Part shown: piece after piece, positions 1-11,318 of the stretch
How positions within the stretch are numbered: position 1 is the first letter of the stretch
Layout: each line of letters opens with the position of its first letter
Assembly (NCBI GenBank): GCA_019400425.1
Contig: JAFREE010000196.1
Coordinates: 1 to 37,809, forward strand
Reading direction: 5' to 3'
Source: Hymenochaete sp. R1
Lineage: Eukaryota > Basidiomycota > Agaricomycetes > Hymenochaetales > Hymenochaetaceae
Length of the DNA: 37,809 nt
Program-made: the position numbers and the translations under genes
Notes under the pieces: model-generated
Database searches by the model: none
Told to the model about the DNA's origin: nothing
The model's input: only the letters and a program-made list of their open reading frames with translations

Positions 1-840
1 CAGATCACATGCGATCATGTGCACGGAAGGTCACAGAAATACAAAGAACAATATGACAAAGAAAGAAATGAAGTAAGTGGGTATGCTTGACTAAGCGTAT
101 GAACGGTGTTGAACCGTAACAACAGCTCTATATGATTCAGTAATAGTAGACTTGCTGGCTATATACTCTCCAAAGCAAATAAAAGCTCAAGCAAAGTGCT
201 TTATCATATAAAAAGGAAAGCCTATCAAAGCTCTCTCTTCTCCCAATCTTCAGCTCCAAAAAACAAAGCAAAAAAGAAACAGCTTGAAAAAAGCCAAGCC
301 TTTATGGCTCTGCAAAAGGTCCTGCTTGCCGATGTGGTCGAGCATGTTGAAGTTCAACTTACCAGCTCATGACGAGAGAGAACTCTACAAGAGGTCCTGC
401 AGATACACTTACCAGCAAAAAAGAATACAAATACTGTGGCTGTGCTTGCTTATGCTATGCAGCTTATATAGCTAGAGGATTTGCTTGCATTGCTTATTAG
501 CTATATCTGCTTTGCTTTAGCTATTAGCCAGTTGGCTTGCATGTTTGTTTATTCACAGCAATCACTGCTGTTGCTGCAAGTACAGAGTACGTGATAATTT
601 GAGCTGGCTGATGCCTTGATTTTTTGTTATTAGGCTATTACAGAGTGAACTTCATCCCATCTTTAACCAGACTCTTTTTTTGTAAATTGACTTATTGTAT
701 TACCTTTTCAACACACAGCTTGCTCATGCACATATGAAGAAACCCACTGGTGTGCACCAGGTTTCATTCAGGAAAGAGTTGTTTTCGAGCTCAACCCCCT
801 CAATGCTCAGACAATTAGATTGGCACACATTACTTAATTT
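1..840. other. AT-rich region without a supported gene
   Basis: No convincing coding region. A TATA-like stretch lies near 205-212, followed by a pyrimidine-rich segment and a short ATG frame at about 303 (22 codons). A nine-base word (aggtcctgc) and a second word (cttaccagc) each occur twice between 305 and 420, suggesting a small imperfect duplication. The stretch 475-545 is low-complexity, built from gctt/gcta words. It could be a decayed retroelement end, but no second copy lies in the window to prove it. Confidence 0.4.
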
Positions 841-3551
841 TCAAAAACATTTTATTACTTGACTACGAGCAACAAGTTCCATACACATGGTCTTCTGCAA
901 GGGCTGCGAACTATGGATACCATAGCAGATGAACGAGTGAACGAGGCTGATGGAAACAATGTTGCTTGAACAACGATGATACCGGACGACAGAGGGGCGA
1001 GGAAAACATGAATGAGTGGAGGAAGGGTCGGACAGGATCAAACTTTTAATTTGATGCGAAAAACGTAAAGGAGTGGTGGGAGGTAATCGTCCGTAAAAAT
1101 ATTGGATAGATGATGACGGAGGACGGTGAGAGTGATTGAGAGATAGAGGAAGCGAGGAAGACGCGGAAGGAAAAGGAGGCGAAACATGAATGCAAGACGC
1201 GTGTTATGCCGTAAACCCGAATGAACGACGATAGGGGCCAGTGATGGCACCATGACGGCGAGCTCGCTTTATAGCCATGAACATGCCTTTCGGTTGACAG
1301 AAAGCCATGCGAAGACCTCGAGGATCTGGCAGTTGACGGCGACATTAAACAAAACACGTTTCCAGTTTTTCATGTTCGGGATCTAATCAAGACGGCAACT
1401 TAAGTCAGTCCAAGAATCTCAAGGGGAACATAACAACATATGATCATTTCGTCAAGAGAAACGTACATGTACCCCCATAGCCGTCACTTTATTGTATTGA
1501 TGTATGCAGGCGAGCACCCACAAGAACCGGCGAGTGCTTTACTTCCCAAAAGCAACCCATTCACCAGCATGATACTCGGACAGACCTATCACGAGTCAAT
1601 GTTGGTGTGTTGGCACTGGAGTTACAATGGAAAAAAGGATGGCATGAAGGACGGGAGGAGGGGAAAGAAGCATAGACATGGAAAATAACGGGATATGGTT
1701 AAAGAAGGATGTAATGGTGTATGGCATGGAGAAGATGAAGGGAAGGGGGATACGTTTTAAATGAACGATGGAGGGGAAGTAAAAACTATAACGTAGATGG
1801 AAGAAGTGGATGGGAGAAAAACTCCAAATAAAGCACATGGTTTGCGACTCTAAAGATGTATAGAAACAAAACTGGTGCGATGGAGACAACGGAAAGAGAA
1901 AATAAAAGAGACTAAAAGTTAGTCCGTAAGTTGGGGGATGTGCATGAAATGGGATGGGGGATGGGGATAGGGGGTAGTTTGCTGCCCGTCTCACTGGTAC
2001 ACTTGACCATGCCAGAGGACAGGCAATTTGTAGAATACAGTGTAGCTGTTGAAAGAAAGAAATCGCCAGAACCATTAACGATAGCAATCGAATCCTTTTT
2101 GACGAGGAAGAAAGGCGAGCCGGAGCGGAAAGAAAAAGAATAAAAAGGGTAAGCGGTAACGGAACTTCCTGTCGCAACATAGAAGTGTGAAGAAGCGGGG
2201 AGAAGAAAAGAAAAGTAGAAAAAATGCCATGATACACAGCGCGCGATCGGAAATGCGCCGAATGAATACAGCCAAAAAGGAAGCGCGCGAAGAATACCAT
2301 TGAATAAGATAATGGAATAGGGTAGAAAAGGAAGAGGGGGTCGAGTCGTGGTTGAAATCTAGGTTGAGCGACGAATCGGTCCATGAGAGGCGTACATTAG
2401 GTAGAGGTAGAGCTGTTTGAGCCCAGACAGTCCTTGGAGTGATGGATGTCAGGGAACATGCAAAGGTCCACATGTAGTAGCAGCGACGTCCAAAGGCGAT
2501 GGCGGTACGAGAGGTGTATGAGGACCGATCCACGACGACCACGATGATAAATAACCAGGTGGGCGACAACATACATCGCCCTTCGGCCCACCACCACCAA
2601 CGCGTAAAGAAACACGAAGTCGAAAGCAACCGGATAAAACCCAAATCATAACGGAAACGAAAAAGAAACGATGTTCGTGTGGACGTCCTTCGCGGGTGAG
2701 ATCGAAGCGGAGGTGACGAGAGTGTCGTCGGCGTTATGATAGGATCTCCGATTGTGACGAGTCGGATGTGCGCGAGGATGATAGAGTGAAGAGTGATGGG
2801 ACCGAAGGCGTCGACGGATGTAAAAGGGATTGAATGTTGTGAGAAAGATAAAGACAGCAATGCGAGAGATGCGAGTTGGAGTTCGTTATTGGCACATTGA
2901 TTTCGAGAGATGAGGAAAAAGACGAAACCGACGGAAACCGGAAAAGAAACGATGCCGAGAAGAAAGAAAAATGCCAGTCACTTGAGAGTTGAGTTCGTTC
3001 GAGTGAAGCCACGAAATGCGTTTCGTGGGCCGCGTTTGGCGTAACGTCGTAAGCGATGTTAAGTTGATCGGACAGCCAAGAAACGAGAAAGGGAGAAAAA
3101 AAAAACTAAATCAAGCGCGGACCGTGCAGTCGATACAGCGTCTCTCTCATCCTGAAATTAGCGGATGAGATCCCGAGGGACCACGAGAAACGAGTGTACG
3201 ATGCTGGTGAGTTTGTGAGCCGGGCGGGTGTCCTGAAACCGAATGAAGCCAATTGTGCCGGGGATTTTGAAGAGGAATGCCGAGGAATAAGAAAGAAAAA
3301 ATAACGGGATAACCAGGGGTTCGAAAATGTTGCGAAGATTAAGGCGTCGAAAGAGATAATTTAATCCGCAAGGCAAAGAAAATATGTATCGCGCTCGACG
3401 CGGGAAATTCGAAGCAAAAAGAACGAACGTGGGAACCTGAATGGATTAGGTAAGCAAAGCGAGATCGCGATACCCAAATAAAATGAACGCCACACGCGGC
3501 TGATTCCGGGTACTTACCCGATTGGTTCGAGATAGTAAACACTTTGGCAAC
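841..3551. other. Long purine-rich (+ strand) tract, no supported ORF
   Basis: About 2.7 kb in which the + strand is rich in G and A, so the minus strand is rich in C and T. Minus-strand open frames here (for example 1596-2384 and 2075-2860) overlap one another in different frames and read as Ser/Phe/Leu/Pro-rich strings without domains. That is what pyrimidine-rich noncoding sequence gives. It lies directly downstream of the minus-strand gene ending at 3552, with a possible donor (gtaagt on the minus strand) near 3516, so it may be an unusually long 3' UTR or a noncoding transcript. Confidence 0.45.
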
Positions 3552-3992
3552 TCAGTCAGAGTCGGACTGAGGCGTCGTGACCAGCGCCTTCTTCATCTTC
3601 GCAAGCGAGAACGTCGGTGGCGGGAGATGCTCGGGGCTCGGACTGTTCTGGAACATCGAGCTGGCATACTTGTTGAACGCCGGATTATGCTTGCGAGGGG
3701 GCGTGTGAGGGGGAGCACTCGTCGCCCGCACCGTGGTTGTTTCGTCGAAACTCGGCCGTTGACGCAACGTCTTCTGCGGAGACCTCTGCCTGGGTGGCCT
3801 TGGAGTGGCGTGGCGCGGCTGAGGTTTCGACAGGGATAGCAAGCCCGGAGTCTTCGTTGCTGACAAGACCTGGGCTTGTACAACTGCGGCTGGCGCAGAG
3901 GGAATCCGTCGGTGGGCGTTCGAGGGGACGAGGTGCTTGGGACACGGCATGAAAGAAGGGTTGGGATGAACTGGCTTTTGGACGAGCAGCAT
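3552..3992 (-). CDS. Small PNRC/EDC1-type decapping-activator-like protein
   Basis: Single-exon protein of 146 residues, mostly disordered and rich in Pro, Ser and basic residues. Residues 109-128 carry the pattern Y-A-x3-F-x2-S-P-x-P-x2-L-P-x-P-x-F, ending in LPPPTF. This matches the short linear motif of the PNRC family (PNRC2, yeast Edc1/Edc2), which binds the EVH1 domain of Dcp1 and stimulates Dcp2 mRNA decapping in the cytoplasm. The start was chosen because TATATA on the minus strand (4149-4144) is followed by a C/T-rich leader with no earlier in-frame ATG; the open frame itself extends further upstream without one. The function is inferred from the motif only; the rest of the protein is not recognisable. 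Confidence 0.75.
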   Translation of the reverse strand: MLLVQKPVHPNPSFMPCPKHLVPSNAHRRIPSAPAAVVQAQVLSATKTPGLLSLSKPQPRHATPRPPRQRSPQKTLRQRPSFDETTTVRATSAPPHTPPRKHNPAFNKYASSMFQNSPSPEHLPPPTFSLAKMKKALVTTPQSDSD

Positions 3993-4143
3993 AGTGGGCG
4001 ATGAGGATGGGAGGACGTGGTGGAAGAAGGCGTTGGGGGAGGAGAGAGAGAAGAGAGGAGAGGAGAGAAAATGGAATTGAAGACAAGTGAAGTGAAGTGA
4101 TGGGGAGAGCAAAGGGGGAACGGGAGGTTGAGAGGGCAGGCCG

Positions 4144-4149
4144 TATATA
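4144..4149 (-). promoter_or_regulatory. TATA box of the PNRC-like gene
   Basis: TATATA on the minus strand about 155 nt upstream of the ATG at 3992, followed by a long C/T-rich leader typical of highly expressed basidiomycete promoters. Confidence 0.55.
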
Positions 4150-4199
4150 GGACCGAGTCCGCGCCCTTTTCTCGCAGATGAGAACAAGTTGCTGCATTG

Positions 4200-5315
4200 G
4201 GCGGCTAGCCACTGAAATGAAGAATTCGCAAATTAGCTAAGGGTAAGTAACCCATATTTGGCAAAGACTAGGTCTCACGTGGAACTTACGCGTTCGGGCC
4301 TCCCGGATAAAATGCAAAGCTTCATGAGATGGGCCCCCCTTTCACACACGCTCGCTTCTGACAAAAAAAGAAAGGAACTTGCTCCGGCTTCGGCTCTCTC
4401 CCGGCCGAGACGAGTCACCCAAAATGCGCAGGCCCAAGGACCAACCCCAGCCCAGCTATGCTCTTGTCAAGTCCTCCTCGGTCAAAGTCTCTCGTGGCCC
4501 CGTAGCCCGCGTCCGAGACAAGACACGTATGAGGAAGGGAGAAGGCCAACAGCCACACACTCCTGTCCGTGGTTCAATTGCGTAGCGCCACTCATTTCGA
4601 ATCAGCGGGCCAGGCTGGCAGAGCCTCAGGTCTCAGCTGACGCGCAGGCAGATAGCGCAATTCACACGAATTCAAATTCGAATGCTTCGAGCCCCTGCAA
4701 TCCTATCAAGGGTTGTGCCTCGCCCTTTTCGGCAGTGTACAGAACCTTCGCCTCGCCTTGGTGGGGTTGTCCATCTTTTATCGATTGGATTGGCAGCGAC
4801 GGTGAAAAGGTTGATGTATGGCCGTGCGTCTCGTGCGCCGTAATCGTGTCGATGCTACATCTGACGAAAGCCTACAACAAGCAATCGTGGCTGCACAACG
4901 CAACAATAAACTAGTTGGAGAAGGGAAGGCGCAGCAGATTTTGTATCATTACCTAACATTCTGTCAATCGATTCGATTCGAGGAAAAGTACCGCTTATAG
5001 ACTTAGCTTGTTAACATTCTGAACGGGCAGATGATTGGCTCAGCTGGTTCCGTCCTGCACTGCTGCTCAAACAATTGCCCGAAACTCTAGATCCGTCGAG
5101 TGGGCATGTAACCACACTCATCTTGAAAGGAAAGTTCTCGTCGCGTATTGTCTGTAAATTGTTGAGGCATAGAGATATGGAGTATCCGTTGAAGTCTTGC
5201 CCGCGTGCACGATAACCAAGATCCACCTAATCCTAATCTTAGAAGCAGATGTCATCCGACGTTGCTCAGTTATAATGATCTTAGACATGTCTCTGTGTGT
5301 TGCCATATTCGTTGC
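4200..5315. other. Intergenic region, no supported gene
   Basis: Lies between the minus-strand PNRC-like gene and the + strand genes. The + strand frame 4258-4914 and a 60-codon ATG frame at 4818-5000 have no domain, no clear splice sites and no family resemblance. I see nothing else that can be supported. Confidence 0.4.
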
Positions 5316-5321
5316 ACGCGT
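5316..5321. promoter_or_regulatory. MluI cell-cycle box (ACGCGT)
   Basis: A perfect ACGCGT, the binding site of the fungal G1/S factor MBF, 146 nt upstream of the ATG at 5467. A related word, gacgcga, follows near 5390. One six-base site alone is weak evidence; it is noted because the ORF behind it has a PCNA-binding motif. Confidence 0.3.
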
Positions 5322-5466
5322 TTAGATAAGGAAGTTGTGATGCATTCTGGAAGCGGAAAGCAGGCAGGTAGAGTGGGGCGAGTGGGACGACGCGACTGAT
5401 TTAGCTTTCGTTTGAGCATTCGCGGAGACTTTAGCGACATTGATATTCCCTGCGAAGAAGCTCGGA

Positions 5467-5987
5467 ATGCCTTCAAAAAAGCCAGAAGACGTTGATGGAA
5501 GGCAGTCACAAATCGAGAAGTTCTTTTTTATCGCGACGCAACGGAAAACACGCGAAACGATTTGCGCTCCGGAAAGAAGGCGCTGCCGCCGACTGGTCTG
5601 GATTGAAGCATTGCATCGAACAAAAGGGTGAGCAATCCAGACTTACAATAGACTGAATAGTATCGTCTGGATCGAGCATACATGTCACGTCGGTCTATCT
5701 GCATCTGCGACAGAGCTTGTGAGCTGTGTCGGAGGAGTAAAGAGAATTGTCAAGGAGACGATGGAGGAGTGGAGAAGAGGAGAGGGAGATGCAACCCGAG
5801 AGCCACGGGCCTGGTCCGTTCCTGTTGTGTCTGTCGAAAGCTCAAATCGACCCTCCCGACGTTTCATGAGAACACGGAAAGTGCATCAGCAGCGCCCGCC
5901 ACCAACAAGAAAAAAGTACTGACAGCCTGGAACAGGTGGGAAAAGAGGTTGGTCGGAAGGCTGGCTCACTCTGAGGCAAATAACTAA
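5467..5987 (+). CDS. Possible small PIP-box protein (tentative)
   Basis: Tentative two-exon model (5467-5627, 5714-5987; donor GTGAGC, acceptor CAG; 144 residues). Residues 13-20 read QSQIEKFF, a full match to the PCNA-interacting peptide Q-x2-I-x2-F-F, near the N-terminus as in many replication and repair proteins, and followed by basic residues. Exon 2 encodes a C-x2-C-x6-C cluster reminiscent of half a Zn2Cys6 finger, then CCVC, but no complete zinc module. Another reading with an acceptor at 5660 opens a different frame, and the minus strand also has a plausible 49-nt intron here (5646-5598), so the gene may be wrong. No family is recognised. Confidence 0.25.
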
Positions 5988-6277
5988 ATAGTGGGAGAAG
6001 CTAATGGGAGTAGTATAAGAGACGGAATGAGATGTATCAATTTGGGTGCTGACGGTTGCCATGGGGGGATCGATCAGATGGGGAGGTTGGGAGAAAAAAG
6101 AAAGAGGCAGCCGTCGTCGTTGTGAATGTGCAGAAGAAGAGATGCGACTGGATTTGGTCGTCGTTGAGGACGTTGTTGGGTTGTGGTGGGATTGATGGAC
6201 AATAAGTTGAAGAAAGGGCTCAAATATCAATTATTATCTATATTACTTGTAAGAATCCAAGTAAGCGCGGGCTCGCG

Positions 6278-6290
6278 TATAAGGTATAAA
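6278..6290 (+). promoter_or_regulatory. Tandem TATA boxes of MAP kinase gene 1
   Basis: TATAAGG followed directly by TATAAA, about 195 nt before the ATG at 6482, then a long C/T-rich leader. Confidence 0.6.
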
Positions 6291-6390
6291 CACTCCGCCG
6301 GTCTTGTCCTCTGCGTGCCACCTTCCCTCCCTCCCTCTCTTTGTTCTCTTTCTCTTTTTCCCTCTTCCCCGTCGTTTCGTCTGCCTTTCA

Positions 6391-6430
6391 GCGTCGTCGT
6401 CGTCATCATCGTCGCTGCAGCCATCGTCGA
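6391..6430 (+). repeat. Trinucleotide (GTC/ATC) repeat in 5' leader
   Basis: Imperfect run of gtc and atc triplets inside the C/T-rich 5' leader of the first MAP kinase gene. Probably a simple-sequence repeat with no coding role. Confidence 0.6.
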
Positions 6431-6481
6431 AAAGCAGTCTACAGTTGTTGTGCGAGAGCTCTCCTTTACTATCGATAGCCA

Positions 6482-7945
<1,464 letters not shown>

Positions 7946-8559
7946 GCGTCGAAGGGGAAAAGGATTGAGATAGGCGGTGGGAGCAAAATGTGAGAAGGAA
8001 AAGGAGATCGTGACCATGTCTTTTCTTTCATTTGATAAATGAGTCGTTGACTCGAGACGACTTCCTCATCTCGACTGGTCGACAGAGGAACCCACACGCA
8101 TCGACAGTTGGTGCTCACATCACTCTACAATAAATCGAAACCCTCTTCACCTCCAAAACAAGTTTCAGATACCCCGATCTGCTTCATCGCCTTTTCGCCA
8201 GTGTCATGGCTAATACTTAGCTTTATTGTCCCTCCGTCTCTGAATTCACGGGTGCCCCTTTTGTCATAATCAGCTTTCATACATCTGCTTTTTTCATGTT
8301 CTTTCTGGTGCAGAACGATCAGTGCCTTTGACTTGCAATATTTGTTTCGCAAGGACCGGGTACATTGCGTTACGTTACGTGAGGGTTTGTGTAAAGTAAA
8401 GTAAAGACATTTCAAACAATATTTTCCATATTCAAATCCTTTTAAGAATTCTTTTGTGTGCCGGATTCGAAGCTTCCTTTGTGGAGAAAAGGGTGCAAAT
8501 TGTCCAGAGATTGATGTTCGGAAGGAAGGCAGGGTGGATATGGTTGTTTGTATATGTTG
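7946..8559. other. Intergenic: MAPK 3' UTR and mad3 upstream region
   Basis: No gene seen. A minus-strand frame (8125-8592) has no domain and looks like chance. The right end runs into the MluI-box cluster in front of mad3. Confidence 0.5.
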
Positions 8560-8615
8560 ACGCGTCCGCCTTTGACGCGTAAAGTTCAACATGTCCTTAC
8601 AGAGATCCGACGCGT
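8560..8615 (+). promoter_or_regulatory. Cluster of three MluI boxes (MBF sites) before mad3
   Basis: Three perfect ACGCGT sites at 8560-8565, 8575-8580 and 8610-8615, the last 99 nt before the mad3 ATG. ACGCGT is the core site of the Swi4/Swi6-type MBF factor that drives G1/S transcription in fungi. Three copies in 56 nt are very unlikely by chance, so periodic expression of this checkpoint gene is inferred. Confidence 0.75.
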
Positions 8616-8714
8616 CTTTTATTTACGCCCACGAATCCTAACGAGCTCGTTCTTCTTTCTAACCCACCACCACCACTACAACTTCCCTCAATTCTCTTCT
8701 CAGACACGCAACCC

Positions 8715-10837
8715 ATGGCACCCGCACACGACCCAATCTTCGACCCCGACGAGAAGGGCAAGAGGATCGGGGAAGCAGAAGAAGAGGAGCTGGAAGAGGA
8801 AGAAGACAATAACGTCATTATAGACTGTGATATCCTCGAAGCCGCGAAGGAGAATATCCAGCCGCTTGCTGGAGGGAGGAGGGTAACTGCGTTGGCGAGC
8901 GTATTGGCGACGCCCCATGGGATGAGAGACGCTAGGTTAGAGGCGACAAGGCGAAGGATGAGGGAGCGCGTGAGGGAGGCGACTGGTGCTGTTGAAAGGG
9001 CTCAGATGAAGGAGGCCAATAAGGCGAAAGGTGGGTCCCTAAAAGATAGCGATGACAATGACGAAGAGATGAGCGACGAAGACGAAGAAGGGGACGAAGA
9101 CGAATTCACCCTCGAAGAAGCCGAAGAACTCCTCCTGGATGCCTATGTCCGCCTCGTCACCTGGACCGTCGAGCATTACCCAAAGGGCCAATCCGCACAC
9201 TCCGGCATCCTCGAGCTCCTCGAAGAGGCCACACGTGCGCTGAGGCACTCGCAACACGCGAGGCAGGACCCACGGTATCTGAACTTGTGGGTGCGGTACG
9301 CGGGGTATGTGGAGAGGCCGGGGCTGATTTACGAGTTCTTGTTGGCGAATGATGTGGGGACGGAGTGGGGGAGGCTTTATGAAGAGTATGCGGGTGTGCT
9401 TGAGAGGGATGGGAGGTGCGTTTGAGTTTTTTATTCTCTTTTTTTCCCTTCTGGAAGGATGTATGGTTGAGACTGATATATTTTTTATTTATTTTGAAGA
9501 CGAACGAGAGCGGATGAGGTCTACATGCTTGGGATTGCGCGTAAAGTAGAACCTCTCGAGCATCTCGAGAAACGACACCGCGATTTCCAGAAACGCATGA
9601 TGGTAGCTGCTGCTGCCGCTGCTCCTTCCCAAACCACTTCCACTTCCAATACCGACTCTGTAAATGGCAGCGTGCCCCCTCCTTCTGCACCCCGCCGACG
9701 CGTCCTCGGCGACTCAACCTCGTCCATCTCCAGATCCCAACCTCTCGCATCCACATTCTCATCCCACGATGACGTCTTCACCGCGCCATCAACCACCACG
9801 CGCCCCAACGCGCGCCTACCTGTTTTCGTCGACCCAGAAGGAACTGCTGGCAAGTCAGAGGGTCAGGAGGAGCATCACAACGCATGGCCGGAGCTGGGGA
9901 CCAAAGCAGAGCGTGTGAAGGAGAACACGCGGACGAAGGAGAAGATGGCAGGGACGGTATTAAAGCAGAGCGGGGCTGCGAGGGCTGCGACGAGGAGCGC
10001 GGCAATGAGGGCGAGGGCGGGGACGAAGGTTGTGCCATATAGGGATCCGGAGCCCGTTTCCAGCCCAGCTGAAGACGGAGAAACGGAAGTTGAGTCTTCT
10101 GCTGCGATTGCGATTGCTGCCCCTGCGAAAGGAGGCCCGAGTACGAGGTCGAAGGTTGTGCCATTCAAGGATCCGCAGCCGCCAAAGAAGGCATCGGCCT
10201 CAACCTCGAAGATCATGCCTTTCAAAGACCCCGAGCTTCCAGCTAGGCCTCCCTCAACGGCTAGGAAAGCCTCCAACTCGAAGATTACCCCCTTTAAAGA
10301 CCCAGAGCCTGCAAGATCTGTGTCAAAGTCATCCACTTCCGTTCTCGGTCAGACCAAGACAAAATCGAAGATTGTGCCGTTCAAAGATACAGAAGCTATC
10401 GAAGGGAAGAAGGCGGATACGTTCAAGACGCCCGCCAAGGCGAAGGCTAAGCCAGCTTTCGTGCCGTTCGTAGATGGCGACGCAGAGGAGGATGCATCTG
10501 CAGCTATGGCTGTGGCCGCCCCCGCACCGGCCACGCAGAAGACACCTCGATTTGTACCCTACCGTGATGAACCAGATGTCAGTCATTGCTTCGCATGTTC
10601 TTTCTCTCTTTTGGAATCGTGCATGCTTATTTATTCTTGATTTTTTTTTCTTGCCAGGATGCAAGCCAGACACCAGCACCTCCTGTCAAGGCTGTCGCGA
10701 ATACGGGTACGGTGATGCGTCCCAAGGCGTTGGGCGAGCGAGATGTGGGATTGGGAACTGGTGGTGGAGTTGCAGGGTCCATGAGCGAAGCGGAGGCTTT
10801 GAGGAAGGATCCATTTAAGAATTACAAGGATTTGTGA
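8715..10837 (+). CDS. mad3: Spindle assembly checkpoint protein Mad3/BubR1-like
   Basis: Three exons: 8715-9415, 9500-10577, 10658-10837; 652 residues. Mad3 is part of the mitotic checkpoint complex and acts as a pseudosubstrate of APC/C-Cdc20. An N-terminal KEN box at 45-47 is followed by IQPL, as in other Mad3 proteins. An acidic stretch and the Mad3/BUB1 homology (TPR) region, about 130-270, include DPRYLNLWVRYA and, across intron 1, RADEVYMLGIARKVEPLE. A second KEN box lies at about 374-376. The disordered rest has eight ABBA-like motifs (see separate entry). There is no C-terminal kinase domain, so this is Mad3 rather than Bub1. The C-terminus ends EALRKDPFKNYKDL. Long Pro/Ala/Lys-rich linkers make it about twice the length of the fission yeast protein. 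Confidence 0.93.
9816..10577 (+). repeat. Eight ABBA-like motifs inside mad3
   Basis: Within mad3 exon 2 the reading frame gives eight related short motifs: LPVFVD, VVPYRD, VVPFKD, IMPFKD, ITPFKD, IVPFKD, FVPFVD and FVPYRD, mostly followed by P-E or P-Q. They fit the ABBA pattern (hydrophobic-x-hydrophobic/Pro-aromatic-x-acidic) used by checkpoint proteins to bind the Cdc20 WD40 propeller. The five central copies share a preceding [TS]-K. Spacing varies, so this is a motif array and not a recent perfect DNA tandem repeat. Confidence 0.8.
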
Positions 10838-11318
10838 GGGGGGCGGGGCGATTTCTTTCCGCTCTATTTGGTCTTTCTTTTTCGACGGAGACACTACGTC
10901 TAATTCTCTGGTTTGTTAAATTGAAATTAATTTTGTATGAATGAATGGCTTGGCTTTAGAATGAAATGGTTGATCTGTATATTTTCCACGGCTCTTTTCC
11001 CCCTTGAAATTTTGAACAAGTTTATTTGGCGTTGACTCTTGTTCGCTGGTTCTCATGTTTGTGGCGTGAGACGTGAGATAGATGAGGTATGCTTACCTAA
11101 TATCGAGCGAGCTACGCGAGAGGCCCAGGAGAGAGCAACTTTTGTTTTGAGAGTTCGTCGCTGCTCGTGTGGTTGTCTGTTCTCGCCGAGCCTAAATATC
11201 CAACCTCCTTCTCCGTTTCTCGCCTTTACTCCCTTCTTCTCACCTTTCTTCCCTCACGAAACACACATCTTTCACGACGACGACGATTAACGAACAACGA
11301 ACAGCGAACAGCGAACAA
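10838..11318. other. Intergenic: mad3 3' UTR and rrm4 promoter
   Basis: A/T-rich just after the mad3 stop, then C/T-rich towards rrm4 (11200-11280), as expected of a leader. No clear TATA box and no gene seen. Confidence 0.5.

Noticed and set aside
109..700. Solo LTR of a retrotransposon
   Set aside because: A TGTTG start and TATA-like word are suggestive, but there is no second copy, target-site duplication or primer-binding site to see.
1596..2384. 262-codon minus-strand frame
   Set aside because: Ser/Phe/Leu/Pro-rich readout of a pyrimidine tract, overlapping another long frame, no domain, no natural start.
4258..4914. 218-codon + strand frame
   Set aside because: Low complexity, no ATG-linked leader, no splice signals or family resemblance.
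5715..5870. Zn2Cys6 transcription factor
   Set aside because: Only a C-x2-C-x6-C half cluster is present; the second half with the right spacing is missing.
5330..6062. Possible minus-strand gene (ATG at 6062, 49-nt intron 5646-5598)
   Set aside because: The leader and intron look fair, but I could not build one continuous coding path from the ATG through that intron.
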